Shown here: piece after piece, positions 19,014-28,033 of the stretch
How positions within the stretch are numbered: the stretch's first letter is position 1
How the letters are laid out: each line of letters opens with the position of its first letter
Origin: Lewinellaceae bacterium
GTDB lineage: Bacteria; Bacteroidota; Bacteroidia; Chitinophagales; Saprospiraceae
Length of the DNA: 64,000 nt
Assembly: GCA_016719605.1 (NCBI GenBank)
Contig: JADJYW010000004.1
Coordinates: 124,001-188,000 of the forward strand
Reading direction: 5' to 3'
Program-made: the position numbers and the translations under genes
Notes under the pieces: model-generated
What the model was told of the DNA's origin: nothing
The model's database searches: none
The model's input: only the letters and a program-made list of their open reading frames with translations

Positions 19014-19064
19014 CAAAATATCCCGTCCCCTGTCAGGCTGATTCGCCGGCAGGGGATATTTTTT
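19014..19064 (+). terminator. Rho-independent-type terminator downstream of rho
   Basis: A hairpin with CCCCTG and CAGGGG arms extended by AATAT/ATATT pairing, followed by TTTTTT. It would end rho transcription before the GH25 gene. Confidence 0.65.
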
Positions 19065-19219
19065 AAGCCCCGAATATTTGTCCTTTTTAGGCGAACTGTG
19101 AAATCAAACAAACGTACTATCCGAAATACGGCACTATTTTCGCCGTTCAAAATCACGACCACGAATTCCTTGTACCGACCGATTGCGCTTTTTCTCGCCA
19201 TTGTAAAACAACTGCCGCA

Positions 19220-19948
19220 ATGCGTCTGCTCACACTCGTGCTATTTGTGCTGGCCCCACTCTGGGGCAACAAAATGATCGGTACCCTTGAGGTACCTGTG
19301 GCTATGCTCCTGGGCATTGACGTGTCGCACCACCAGAAAAGAATTGACTGGACGACCGTAGCCGACAAAAACGACCTCCATTTCGCTTTCGTTAAAGCCA
19401 CCGAGGGCAGCGACTTCAAGGACACCCTGTTTTCTGAAAATTGGGATATGCTGCAACAAATGGGTATCCGGCGCGGCGCCTACCATTTTTTTCGGTCTTA
19501 CGGCTGCGGGTACGAGCAGGCCCGGCATTTTCTGCAAACAGTGGAACTTGCTCCCGGCGACCTTGCCCCGGTGCTCGATCTGGAGCGTATAGACAAAATG
19601 CCCGTGGAGGTTATGCTGGAAGAAGCCCGCGTTTGGCTGGAAACGGTAGAAAACACGCTCAATGTGCGCCCCATCATCTACACCAATCAAAATTTTTATG
19701 AAAAATACCTCGTCGGTATTTTCGATAATTATCCGCTCTGGATCGCGCGCTACTCCGACCATGCCCCCGCCCTGAGCGGCTCCGCGGCATGGAATTTCTG
19801 GCAGTACTCCGAGGAAGGCCAGGTTTCCGGTATTTCGCCAAAGGTTGATCTGAACCTTTTCCGCGGAACACCCGAAATGCTCGACCGTCTCTGCTGGTTC
19901 CCTGCCGAAAACCTGCCTATGCCGCACGACGCAACAATGGCTCCCTGA
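19220..19948 (+). CDS. Glycoside hydrolase family 25 (lysozyme-type muramidase)
   Basis: A 242-residue peptidoglycan hydrolase that cleaves MurNAc-GlcNAc bonds. GH25 signatures are clear. GIDVSHHQKRIDW (about residues 32-44) holds the catalytic-site Asp, followed by FAFVKATEGSDF, GAYHFFRSYGCG and PVLDLE (catalytic Asp/Glu pair near 117-119). Then come RPIIYTNQNFYEKY, FWQYSEEGQV and KVDLNLFRG. The N-terminal 28 residues are hydrophobic (LLTLVLFVLAPLWGNKMIG) and probably act as a signal anchor or signal peptide. The gene is complete and monocistronic by context. A TATTTTCG near 19132 resembles the -7 box. Its role is likely cell-wall turnover; a secreted antibacterial role is possible. Confidence 0.95.
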   Translation: MRLLTLVLFVLAPLWGNKMIGTLEVPVAMLLGIDVSHHQKRIDWTTVADKNDLHFAFVKATEGSDFKDTLFSENWDMLQQMGIRRGAYHFFRSYGCGYEQARHFLQTVELAPGDLAPVLDLERIDKMPVEVMLEEARVWLETVENTLNVRPIIYTNQNFYEKYLVGIFDNYPLWIARYSDHAPALSGSAAWNFWQYSEEGQVSGISPKVDLNLFRGTPEMLDRLCWFPAENLPMPHDATMAP

Positions 19949-20017
19949 AATTCAAACAGTCTGCGAGCATAAGTACTTTTTGACCCAAAAATGGCCGGAA
20001 CACACGAGCGGCCCCAC

Positions 20018-20025
20018 TACTTTTG
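20018..20025 (+). promoter_or_regulatory. -7 promoter box (TACTTTTG) for the M28 peptidase gene
   Basis: Exact TAnnTTTG match, 20 bp upstream of the chosen ATG at 20045, giving a very short leader. This also argues against a start at 19991. Confidence 0.5.
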
Positions 20026-20044
20026 CCCAAAATTCAACCTGATT

Positions 20045-21289
20045 ATGATGCGTCTCCTGATTTTCGCCTTTTCCTGTTTCTTGCTGCTTCAAGCCCAAAC
20101 TGGTGTTGCCCAAACAACTATTTCCGAATCTAACCTCCGCAAACACGTTACCTACTTGGCCTCCGACAAATTGAAGGGGCGCGGCACTGCCACCAAAGAA
20201 GAACTAAAAGCCGCCAAATACCTCGCCAAGGCATTCAAAAAAGCCGGCCTCCAGCCCAGGGGCGACAACGGGGGCTGGTACCACGAGTTTTCCTTTAAAA
20301 AATCGCAAGACCCCCACGGCGCCGTATCCACCGACGCTCCGGCACTGAAAAGCCGGAACGTGGCAGCGTACCTTGACAACGACGCGCCAAACACGATCGT
20401 CATCGGCGCACACTACGACCACCTCGGCCTGGGCCATGATCGCAACTCTCTGGAAGCCAACGCACAAGGAAAAATCCACAACGGCGCCGACGACAATGCC
20501 TCCGGCACCGCAGGCGTACTCGAACTGGCCCGCTATTTCGCCCAAAACGGCGTTCGCGAACAGCACAACTTCCTTTTCCTTTGTTTCTCCGGCGAAGAAC
20601 TGGGTTTGGTTGGTTCCAAAAAATACACAGAGAACCCGACCATTGACCTGTCCAAAGTGCATTTTATGCTCAATATGGACATGATCGGTCGCCTCAATGA
20701 AGAGAAACGTATGGTCGTGGGTGGTGTCGGCACAGCCCCCAATTTCGTGCCGCTGCTCCACAAACTGCCCGCTACCGGTTTTTCCATCAAACAAGACAGC
20801 GCCGGTATCGGCCCGAGCGACCACACCTCGTTTTACCTGAAAAATATCCCCGTGCTGTTCTTTTTCACCGGCCAGCACACCGACTACCACAAGCCCTCCG
20901 ATGATGTCGAAAAAGTCAATTTTGTCGGGCTGAAGGCCATTCTCGACTATGCCGCAGTGCTTATCGAAGCACTGGATAAAGAACCGAAACTGACCTTTCA
21001 GGAAACCAAGTCCAAACCCGAAGATACCCCGCGCTTCAAAGTTACTCTCGGTATCATGCCCGATTACACCTTCGAGGGCGAAGGTGTGCATGTGGACGGC
21101 GTGACCGACGGCAAACCCGCCGCCAAGGCCGGCCTCCAGCGCGGCGACCGCATTATTGGGCTGGGCAAGATCGAAGTGCACACTATTCGCGACTACATGC
21201 AGGCACTTTCTACCTTTCAAAAAGGTGATACAACCAAAGTAAAAGTGGTTCGCGGCAGCGAGACGAAGGAAATGGACGTCACCTTCTGA
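20045..21289 (+). CDS. M28 family aminopeptidase with C-terminal PDZ domain
   Basis: A 414-residue exported zinc peptidase. The signal peptide (MMRLLIFAFSCFLLLQ to GVAQTT) supports the ATG at 20045. Zinc ligands and catalytic residues of M28 are present in order: AHYDHLG (His), NGADDNASG (bridging Asp), CFSGEELGL (catalytic Glu pair), NMDMIGRL (Asp) and QHTDYH (His). The N-terminal HVTYLASDKLKGRGT segment is characteristic of Bacteroidota M28 enzymes. The last ~95 residues form a PDZ domain (KPAAKAGLQRGDRIIGLGKI). It probably works in the periplasm or outside the cell on oligopeptides. The AAA+/M41 gene follows 119 bp downstream on the same strand. Confidence 0.95.
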   Translation: MMRLLIFAFSCFLLLQAQTGVAQTTISESNLRKHVTYLASDKLKGRGTATKEELKAAKYLAKAFKKAGLQPRGDNGGWYHEFSFKKSQDPHGAVSTDAPALKSRNVAAYLDNDAPNTIVIGAHYDHLGLGHDRNSLEANAQGKIHNGADDNASGTAGVLELARYFAQNGVREQHNFLFLCFSGEELGLVGSKKYTENPTIDLSKVHFMLNMDMIGRLNEEKRMVVGGVGTAPNFVPLLHKLPATGFSIKQDSAGIGPSDHTSFYLKNIPVLFFFTGQHTDYHKPSDDVEKVNFVGLKAILDYAAVLIEALDKEPKLTFQETKSKPEDTPRFKVTLGIMPDYTFEGEGVHVDGVTDGKPAAKAGLQRGDRIIGLGKIEVHTIRDYMQALSTFQKGDTTKVKVVRGSETKEMDVTF

Positions 21290-21408
21290 ACGCCGTGTGC
21301 GCAATGCCGCCGCAGCCGGATACCATGTTTTTCCGACGACTGGAATTTTTTACGAGCCAACATGGTTTGATCGCCCATACCATACGGACACACATTTTCT
21401 CAAAAAAT

Positions 21409-23304
21409 ATGGAAACCACAGACACACCCACATATTCCGTTGACAAGCAGCGCATCCGGGAACGCAAAGACACCCTGGAGCGTGTAAAGGCCCAGCTCAA
21501 ACGCGATTTTGTCGGTATTGACACCGTCATTGACAGTCTGCTGGATTATATCCAAATTTGGTACCTCATGCCCGAAATCCTCTCGCGGCCCATCATCGTA
21601 TGCCTCTGGGGCATGACCGGTGTGGGCAAGACGGATCTGGTACGGCGCATGATTAAATACCTTGAGATACAAGATCGGTTTACAGAAATGGAATTGGGCA
21701 ACAACGACGACACATCGTACATCAAAAACGTGTCCACCGTGCTCACCCAGGAGGGTTTCGATGATGGCCGGCCCGCCGTTATTTTGTTCGACGAGATTCA
21801 GCGGTTCAACACCGTGGAACCGGACGGCTCCCCGGTGTCCAAAACACAATTCACCGATTTTTGGCAACTGCTTTCCGACGGCCGGCTACCCAAACGAGAC
21901 AAGGATGACGTGGAGGATTACGTCACGAACTACTTGTTCTCGCAGCGCAAAAAGCAGCGCAACAAAGGGAAAAAGGAAGAAGAGAAGGATGACTACTACA
22001 GCCACGAGATTGGTGTTTGGGAGGCCCGAAACCTGAAAAAACTACTGGGCCTTGACAAGGAGGTGGTGGATATTGCCGAGATGAACCACTACCAGGTGAT
22101 GGCATTGGTGACGGAGGCCAAGAGCCACAAAACCATGTACGAACCGGTGGATTATTCCAAATTACTCATCATTATCTCCGGCAATCTGGACGAAGCCTTC
22201 CACATGGCAACCCAGACGGCCGAGAGCGATATTGATGCCGATATTTTTCATGCATTTACCCGGAAAATCACTCAGGTTGATATCAAGTACGCGCTCACAA
22301 AACGCTTCCGGCCGGAGCAAGTCGCGCGTTTCGGCAATATCCACTTGATCTACGCCTCGCTGCGTCGTGCGGATTTCAAACGGCTGATCGCCCTGGAGAT
22401 CAACAAAATCGTGGTAAAAACCCGCGACCGTTTCGGGGTACATTTGGAGGTACGACCCAATATGCACCGCCTGATCTATCGGAACGGTGTATTCCCGGTG
22501 CAAGGGGTACGGCCCGTTTTTTCCAGCATTGTGGATATTCTGGAGACCAATCTATCCAAATTCCTTTTCGAGGCCCTGCTGGAAGACGTGAAAAAAATCA
22601 TTCTGGACTATGACGACCAGAGCGAAGCGATTGTAGCTGTTTTCGAAGGACAGCGCGAAATTCGCTTGCCCTTCGTTGGGCGCATGGACAAGATTCGGGA
22701 AAGCGCCAAACCGGATGCCGTGCTCAACGTCAGTGTGCACGAGGCGGGCCACGCAGTCGCCTACATCATGCTCTTCGGGCTGGCACCCTTGCAGTTGAAA
22801 TCCAAACTGGCCAACAGTTATGCCGAAGGCTTCACGTTTCCGCACGAAATTTACGCTACAAAGGAAAACTTAGTCAAAAAAATCATGGTCTATCTGGCTG
22901 GCGGCCTGGCAGAAGAAGTGCTGTTCGGGCCGGAAAATGCTACGATCGGTCGCGCACATGATCGGGAGCAGGCCACCCGATTGGTTATGGACTACATCCG
23001 GGGCTATGGTTTCGACGATAACTACCAGGCCAACTACCTCCTCCAAGAGGAAGAATACGCCATGGATCGAAACGTGACCGACGCGGCTATCGAGGGTATG
23101 ATGACCGAACTCGTGGGCCGTACACGTCAAATACTGCGCACCAACCAGGACTTTTTGCTCGATCTGACCAATGGCCTGGCTACTGCCGGCAGCCTTGGCC
23201 CAACCGAAGTAGCCGAGATTGCCGCGCAACACGGCTTGCAAGCAATCGTGCGCGAGGAAGGCTACCTGCACCTGCCGCCATACTCGGAAATTCTGCGGAA
23301 GTAA
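21409..23304 (+). CDS. AAA+ ATPase fused to an M41 (FtsH-type) peptidase domain, no membrane segment
   Basis: A 631-residue protein predicted to couple ATP-driven unfolding to proteolysis in the cytosol. The AAA+ module resembles the Clp/HslU clade: Walker A GMTGVGKT (68-75), Walker B VILFDE (124-129), sensor-1 LIIISGNLD (about 253-261), an arginine-finger-like KRFRPEQVARFGN (298-310) and sensor-2 GVRPVFSS (366-373). A charged insertion (residues 165-200) has a KKQRNKGKKEEEK stretch. The C-terminal half carries SVHEAGHAVAYI (zinc His444/His448, catalytic Glu445), AGGLAEEVLFG and AHDREQAT, where Asp518 matches the third FtsH zinc ligand. FtsH itself has N-terminal membrane helices and a different AAA clade; neither is seen here. 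The ATG at 21409 follows an uninformative in-frame extension. Confidence 0.85.
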   Translation: METTDTPTYSVDKQRIRERKDTLERVKAQLKRDFVGIDTVIDSLLDYIQIWYLMPEILSRPIIVCLWGMTGVGKTDLVRRMIKYLEIQDRFTEMELGNNDDTSYIKNVSTVLTQEGFDDGRPAVILFDEIQRFNTVEPDGSPVSKTQFTDFWQLLSDGRLPKRDKDDVEDYVTNYLFSQRKKQRNKGKKEEEKDDYYSHEIGVWEARNLKKLLGLDKEVVDIAEMNHYQVMALVTEAKSHKTMYEPVDYSKLLIIISGNLDEAFHMATQTAESDIDADIFHAFTRKITQVDIKYALTKRFRPEQVARFGNIHLIYASLRRADFKRLIALEINKIVVKTRDRFGVHLEVRPNMHRLIYRNGVFPVQGVRPVFSSIVDILETNLSKFLFEALLEDVKKIILDYDDQSEAIVAVFEGQREIRLPFVGRMDKIRESAKPDAVLNVSVHEAGHAVAYIMLFGLAPLQLKSKLANSYAEGFTFPHEIYATKENLVKKIMVYLAGGLAEEVLFGPENATIGRAHDREQATRLVMDYIRGYGFDDNYQANYLLQEEEYAMDRNVTDAAIEGMMTELVGRTRQILRTNQDFLLDLTNGLATAGSLGPTEVAEIAAQHGLQAIVREEGYLHLPPYSEILRK

Positions 23305-23364
23305 GTGTACCCAATTCCCAATCCCTGCTTCTCAAAATTTTTACTTTTTTCAGGGCCAAAAACC

Positions 23365-23372
23365 TACCTTTG
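23365..23372 (+). promoter_or_regulatory. -7 promoter box (TACCTTTG) for the PpiD-like gene
   Basis: Exact TAnnTTTG match followed by CGC, 68 bp upstream of the ATG at 23440. It separates the foldase from the AAA+/M41 gene as its own transcription unit. Confidence 0.55.
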
Positions 23373-23439
23373 CGCTTGCCTTTTTCAAGGCGGTCTTTTT
23401 TTGGCTTTAAAAACATGATTTTCAACTAATTACGGCAAC

Positions 23440-25557
23440 ATGGCTTTAATCGGAACGATTCGGAAAAACGGATGGATTCTAATCGTGCTCATGGTAATGG
23501 CATTGGGCGGGTTCATTCTGATGGACGTTATTACGAACGCGCAACGCTACCGCTCCGGCGACGTGAACACGCTGGGCAAGGTGAACGGGCAAGAGATCAA
23601 ACGCGCGGAGTTTGACACGTATGAAAAATTGATTTATTCCAATGCCGAACCAGGCACTGCGTATCAGGTGCGGCAACAGGTCTGGAAGTATTTTGTCGAA
23701 AGCAACTTGATTGCACAGGAAGCCGAGGCGCTTGGCCTTGGTGTTGGCAAAGACGAATTGATGGATCTTCAATTCGGCACCAATCTCAGCAGTGTGATTC
23801 TCAGCCGCTTTTCGGGGCCGGACGGGCAACCAAACCGGGCCAGCCTGTCAAACATCAAAGGTGCTATCGAACAGGGAACATTCACGGATCCCGTAAACCG
23901 CTCGTACTGGGCAGTTCAGGAAAAAGAGGTTATTACCGAACGTTTGCAGGAAAAAATCAGCAACTTGGTAATGAAAGGTATCTATGCACCATCCTGGCAG
24001 GCTGAGATGACGTTCAAGGAAAACAACCAGCGGCTCACGTTCCCGTATGTGCGTATCCCCTACGACAAAATAAAGGATAGCGAAGCCAAATTAACGGATG
24101 CCGACTACGCCGCATATTTGAAAGAAAACCCCCGCCTGTACAACCAGCAGGAAGAAACACGGGTGATCGAATATGTCACATTCGACGTTTTCCCCACATC
24201 CGGCGATAGCGCCACCGCGTATGATGCGGTCGTACGAATGCTCGATGGCTTGCGCGAAGCCGCCGATGATTCGCTTTATGTTGTTTCCAACAACGGTGTC
24301 ATAGACCCCGGCTACCGCAAAAAGGATGCGCTCCCCCCGTCAGTCGCCGATGACCTCACCAATCTGCCTGTCGGCTCCATCGTGGGACCCTTTCAGGAAC
24401 AAGGCGCGTGGGCGATTGCTAAAATCCTGGGACGCAAGACTGTGCCGGACTCCGTGAAGGCCCGCCACATCCTGATCAAGGATGCCTCGCCGGCCAACGA
24501 ACAAAAAATAGACAGCCTCCTGGCTATCCTGAATGCCAAAACAATGCCGTTCGAATTGCTGGCTACTCAAAACAGCCAGGACCAAGGCTCCGCTATAAAA
24601 GGTGGCGACCTGGGTTGGTTCCCGGAAGGCGCCATGGTGCCGGAATTCAACAACGTGTGCTTTTATGAGGGCGAACAGGGCAAGTATTACAAAGTATCCA
24701 CCCAGTTTGGCTGGCACCTGATCGAAATCACCGGTAAGAAATTTATCAAAAATGAATCGGGTGTGCGGGCAGCCTACATGCGCCAACTTATCGAACCGAG
24801 TACGGAGACGCAGCAGGTTGTCAAAGACAAAGCGCTCGCCCTGATCCAACAGGCCAAAAAACGCACCGCTATGCTGGAATTGGCCGGAAAACAAAATATG
24901 CCCGTGCAAACAAGCCAACCGCTACTTGCGAGCGACTTCTCGCTGGGTGCCTTAGGCTCCAGCGAAGAAGCCCGTGAAATTGTACGTTGGGCATTCGACG
25001 AAAAAACACAGGTAGAGGCTGTCAGTCAGGAAATTTTCTCCTTCCGTGACCCCAATGGCGGCTATTTCGACAGCAAGTATATGGTGGCTACTCTCAAAAA
25101 CATTATTCCGAAAGGCCCGGCTACCGCAGCAACACTTAAGGCCAACAGCCGTGCAGAAACGGAAGTACGCAACCGTAAAAAGGCCGAGATCATCATAAGC
25201 AAACTGAAAAATGCCGGTGATCTGAATGCTTTGGCCGGCGAGTGGGGCGTGCCCGTGGATACTGCACAAAATACCGCCATACTCCAGCCCTTCCTGCCTT
25301 CCGGTGGCATGGAACCGCGTGTTGTTGGAGCTGCTTTTGGCATGAAAAAAGGCGCTGTTTCAGCACCCATAGCCGGTACTACCGGGGTGTATGTCGCCAA
25401 ACGTATTTCCGACCTTCCGGAAGTTTCCATGCCGCCCGACCTTGTCATGTTCCGTCGCCAAATCACGTCTGCCACATCGGCCAGCCTTCGCACAAACTTG
25501 CTGGACGCCTGGAAAAAACAAGCAGAGATACAGGATAACCGCAGCCGGTTTTTCTAA
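23440..25557 (+). CDS. Periplasmic peptidyl-prolyl isomerase, PpiD/SurA-like
   Basis: A 705-residue membrane-anchored foldase. One N-terminal span (WILIVLMVMALGGFILMDVI, residues 12-31) anchors it in the inner membrane with the bulk in the periplasm. A SurA-N-like chaperone region follows (VNGQEIKRAEFDTYEKLIY through VWKYFVESNLIAQEAEALGL). A parvulin-type rotamase domain lies at about residues 340-435 (VKARHILIKDASP, GSAIKGGDLGWFPEGAMVPE, FGWHLIEITGK). A second C-terminal region (about 530-680) resembles a degenerate PPIC-like repeat. Such proteins help outer-membrane and secreted proteins fold after export. A strong terminator follows. The architecture fits the large PpiD-like proteins of Bacteroidota. 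Confidence 0.92.
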   Translation: MALIGTIRKNGWILIVLMVMALGGFILMDVITNAQRYRSGDVNTLGKVNGQEIKRAEFDTYEKLIYSNAEPGTAYQVRQQVWKYFVESNLIAQEAEALGLGVGKDELMDLQFGTNLSSVILSRFSGPDGQPNRASLSNIKGAIEQGTFTDPVNRSYWAVQEKEVITERLQEKISNLVMKGIYAPSWQAEMTFKENNQRLTFPYVRIPYDKIKDSEAKLTDADYAAYLKENPRLYNQQEETRVIEYVTFDVFPTSGDSATAYDAVVRMLDGLREAADDSLYVVSNNGVIDPGYRKKDALPPSVADDLTNLPVGSIVGPFQEQGAWAIAKILGRKTVPDSVKARHILIKDASPANEQKIDSLLAILNAKTMPFELLATQNSQDQGSAIKGGDLGWFPEGAMVPEFNNVCFYEGEQGKYYKVSTQFGWHLIEITGKKFIKNESGVRAAYMRQLIEPSTETQQVVKDKALALIQQAKKRTAMLELAGKQNMPVQTSQPLLASDFSLGALGSSEEAREIVRWAFDEKTQVEAVSQEIFSFRDPNGGYFDSKYMVATLKNIIPKGPATAATLKANSRAETEVRNRKKAEIIISKLKNAGDLNALAGEWGVPVDTAQNTAILQPFLPSGGMEPRVVGAAFGMKKGAVSAPIAGTTGVYVAKRISDLPEVSMPPDLVMFRRQITSATSASLRTNLLDAWKKQAEIQDNRSRFF

Positions 25558-25606
25558 TCGCGCTGCAAGGCACACACCGTACCGAAACGACGTAAATATC
25601 TTTTCT

Positions 25607-25654
25607 AAAAAAAACACCGCCCCGCAAGTTCGACTTGTGGGGCGGTGTTTTTTT
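25607..25654. terminator. Bidirectional terminator between ppiD-like and GHMP kinase genes
   Basis: An 18-bp stem with one mismatch (AAAACACCGCCCCGCAAG / CTTGTGGGGCGGTGTTTT) and a 5-nt loop, with A tracts on one side and T tracts on the other. It serves the convergent plus- and minus-strand genes. Confidence 0.9.
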
Positions 25655-25690
25655 AGCAACAACCTGCCTTGCGCTCCAGCATGTAAATAC

Positions 25691-26617
25691 TCACAGCACC
25701 ATCTCCCCATACGGAACGCACACCCCAAACCCCTTCTCCCGAAAATACCGTACTGCATCGGACTCGGCGCCGGCAGCCAGCACAAAATCGCCGCCCCAGG
25801 CGCCAAGGCTCTTGACCACGCCGGAAAAATCCGAAAAGTACAGGTCCTGCGCCCGGGGCAGGTCGAGCGCCCGCCCAATGAGCCGCTCGTGTTCGAGCAG
25901 GATTGCACAAAAATCGGACAGCGTTTGCGCCAGCAGGCATTGTCGGGTCAAATCAGACACGGCATTGATGAGGCCGGAGTCGTTTTGCACCCGCTCGCGG
26001 AAGCGACGGATACCGGCGCGGCTATCTTGCTTTTTTCCAAGAAAAACAAAAAGCAGCTGCTCTGCAAACGGCGGTGCAAAGTGCACACGCTCCACTCGGG
26101 GCGTGCCGCCGCCCAGGTGGTAAAGTAGCGGCCCGTCGGCAAAAGCACAGGCAATGTCGTAGCCCGACCCCCCAAACGTGTCGAACAACACCCGGTACGG
26201 GTCCACTTCGGCCCAGCGGGCCAGCGCAGCAAGGAGGGTACTGCTGGTTCCAAGTCCCCAGGCACGGGGAAAATCGGTACGGGTACGCACCGCCCAGCCG
26301 CTTTGGCCGGCGAGAAACGACGGGTTTTGTGTCCGGCAGGCCTGAAGTATCTGCCGAAGACGCTGCGCCGTGTGTTCGCCGGTAGTGTGCAGCGGATTCA
26401 GGTCCGGCAGGGCAAAAGTTGCCTCGAACCAGGTCTCCCCCGATTCGTCGGCGCTTGTCCAGTGCAGGTTTCCCGATTCGTCGGGCGCTACTGCAAGGGT
26501 CTGGCCATAGCGCACCGGCAGCGCAAGACCCAGCGCGCCGTCAAGCACGGCATATTCCCCGGTGAGCAGGAGTTTGCCGTGAGCGCGAAGGAGTGCTGAT
26601 TCGGGTTTTGTATTCAT
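25691..26617 (-). CDS. GYDIA-family GHMP kinase (mevalonate-kinase-like)
   Basis: A 308-residue small-molecule kinase of the GHMP superfamily. The N-terminal motif HGKLLLTGEYAVLDGA binds substrate. The ATP-binding motif 2 is PRAWGLGTSSTLLAAL, and GSGYDIACA gives the signature of the Bacteroidota-specific GYDIA group. The third GHMP motif lies near SLGAWGGDFVLAAG. The relation to mevalonate kinases suggests an isoprenoid or related phosphorylation, but the exact substrate is not settled. Its ATG at 26617 overlaps the aroA stop by four bases, indicating translational coupling with aroA. Confidence 0.88.
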   Translation of the reverse strand: MNTKPESALLRAHGKLLLTGEYAVLDGALGLALPVRYGQTLAVAPDESGNLHWTSADESGETWFEATFALPDLNPLHTTGEHTAQRLRQILQACRTQNPSFLAGQSGWAVRTRTDFPRAWGLGTSSTLLAALARWAEVDPYRVLFDTFGGSGYDIACAFADGPLLYHLGGGTPRVERVHFAPPFAEQLLFVFLGKKQDSRAGIRRFRERVQNDSGLINAVSDLTRQCLLAQTLSDFCAILLEHERLIGRALDLPRAQDLYFSDFSGVVKSLGAWGGDFVLAAGAESDAVRYFREKGFGVCVPYGEMVL

Positions 26618-27888
26618 GGCTCGGTTGTATTTTTTGTACAAAAACCTGCGCTGCGCAGGTGCTCCCAAAAAGCGGGATAGGACTTGCGCACCACACCCGG
26701 GTTTTCCAATTCGATCGGACCGAACAGGCTGAGCGACGCCAGCGCCATAGCCATGCGGTGATCGCCGTAGGTGGCAAAACGCGGCGGTGTTTGCCAGGAT
26801 GCCTTGCCGCGCAGCAGGTAGCGCTCCGGCGCCTGCACATCCGGTTCAAAGTGCACACCCACTTTGGCCAACTCGACGGTGAGGGCTGCACAACGATCCG
26901 TTTCCTTGATCGCCAGCGTTTCCAGACCCGAAAAAATACCCGGCACGCCCAGTCCGGCACACACCACAGCCAGCGTTTGGGCCAGGTCGGGGCAGTCGCG
27001 GAAATCTTGCCGAAATATCTCGGGCAAAGCCGTCGCACCGGATTTGCGCAGCCGAACACTTTGCCCGTCCCGCGAAAATTCGGAGACCACACCGAAGGGC
27101 GCCAACATGGATGCCAGCACACTGTCGCCCTGCCAACTTGCCGGCGCCAACCCGTGCAAAACCAGATCAGCCTCGTCGGCAAAGACAGCCATAGCGTACC
27201 AGTAGGATGCCGCCGACCAATCGGCCTCAATGACCAGCCGCCGCACCTGGTAGCCGCCCGGCTGTACAGCTATGCTGCCGTCTGCTTGCCAGGCCACCTC
27301 CGCGCCAAAATACCGCATCAGGTGCATGGTCATGTCTATGTACGGCCGCGAAACTACCCCACCAACCGGGATCAGTTTCAGCCCTGCGGGCAAATACGGC
27401 CCGATGAGCAGCAACGCAGACAGGAACTGGCTGCTGATTCCCGCGTTGACCCGCAACTGCCCGGCAACTTGTACATCTTGATTTTTGAAATTTTGAATTT
27501 CCAAAGGCGGATAGCCCGGTACACCGAGGTACCGAATGTCGAAACCAAGGGTACGCAACGCATCCACCAATGGGCCGATAGGTCGCTGGAGCATACGCGC
27601 CGAGCCGGTAAGTACCTGCGTGCCGGGCCGGAGCGCCAGATATGCGGTGAGAAAACGAAAGGCCGTGCCTGCGTCGCCCGCGTCGTACACATCGGCGGGG
27701 TGTTGCAGCAGGTGCAACAGCGTGGCGGTATCGGTGGCCGTGGAACAATTGGACAACCCTTGCGCGGGGTCATCCGCGCCGGCGAGGGCCAGGGCAATGA
27801 GCGCCCGGTTACTCAGGCTCTTGGAGCCGTCGAGGGCAAGCGCACCGCGGAGCGTTCGACCGGATCTGGAAAGGTGCAGGATATCCAT
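26614..27888 (-). CDS. aroA: 3-phosphoshikimate 1-carboxyvinyltransferase (EPSP synthase)
   Basis: A 424-residue enzyme of the shikimate pathway that joins phosphoenolpyruvate to shikimate-3-phosphate. Recognisable blocks are DGSKSLSNRALIALALAGA (substrate-binding Lys/Ser/Arg), DAGDAGTAFRFLTAYLAL, SSQFLSALLL, VEADWSAAS-like IEADWSAASYWYA, LAIKETDRCAAL and the signature YGDHRMAMALA. The ATG at 27888 begins MDILHLSRSGRTLRG; the frame upstream is not needed. A TATCTTTG box at 27894-27901 on the minus strand predicts a nearly leaderless transcript. The GHMP kinase follows with a 4-bp overlap. It differs from many EPSPS by short loops such as IQNFKNQ. Confidence 0.95.
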   Translation of the reverse strand: MDILHLSRSGRTLRGALALDGSKSLSNRALIALALAGADDPAQGLSNCSTATDTATLLHLLQHPADVYDAGDAGTAFRFLTAYLALRPGTQVLTGSARMLQRPIGPLVDALRTLGFDIRYLGVPGYPPLEIQNFKNQDVQVAGQLRVNAGISSQFLSALLLIGPYLPAGLKLIPVGGVVSRPYIDMTMHLMRYFGAEVAWQADGSIAVQPGGYQVRRLVIEADWSAASYWYAMAVFADEADLVLHGLAPASWQGDSVLASMLAPFGVVSEFSRDGQSVRLRKSGATALPEIFRQDFRDCPDLAQTLAVVCAGLGVPGIFSGLETLAIKETDRCAALTVELAKVGVHFEPDVQAPERYLLRGKASWQTPPRFATYGDHRMAMALASLSLFGPIELENPGVVRKSYPAFWEHLRSAGFCTKNTTEP

Positions 27889-27893
27889 CGGGG

Positions 27894-27901
27894 CAAAGAT
27901 A
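27894..27901 (-). promoter_or_regulatory. -7 promoter box (TATCTTTG) for aroA
   Basis: Exact TAnnTTTG match on the minus strand, ending six bases before the aroA ATG, which implies an almost leaderless mRNA. Confidence 0.55.
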
Positions 27902-28033
27902 GGCCGTTGCGTTGCCGGCATAACCCGAATGGCCCGACTTCTCCGCGTTCCCAAAAAAATACACCCGGGGATTGTGCGTGCTGCCTACCTTTATTCCGTC
28001 GGGGCGGGTTGTGAAATAACAATCCGATTCGAC

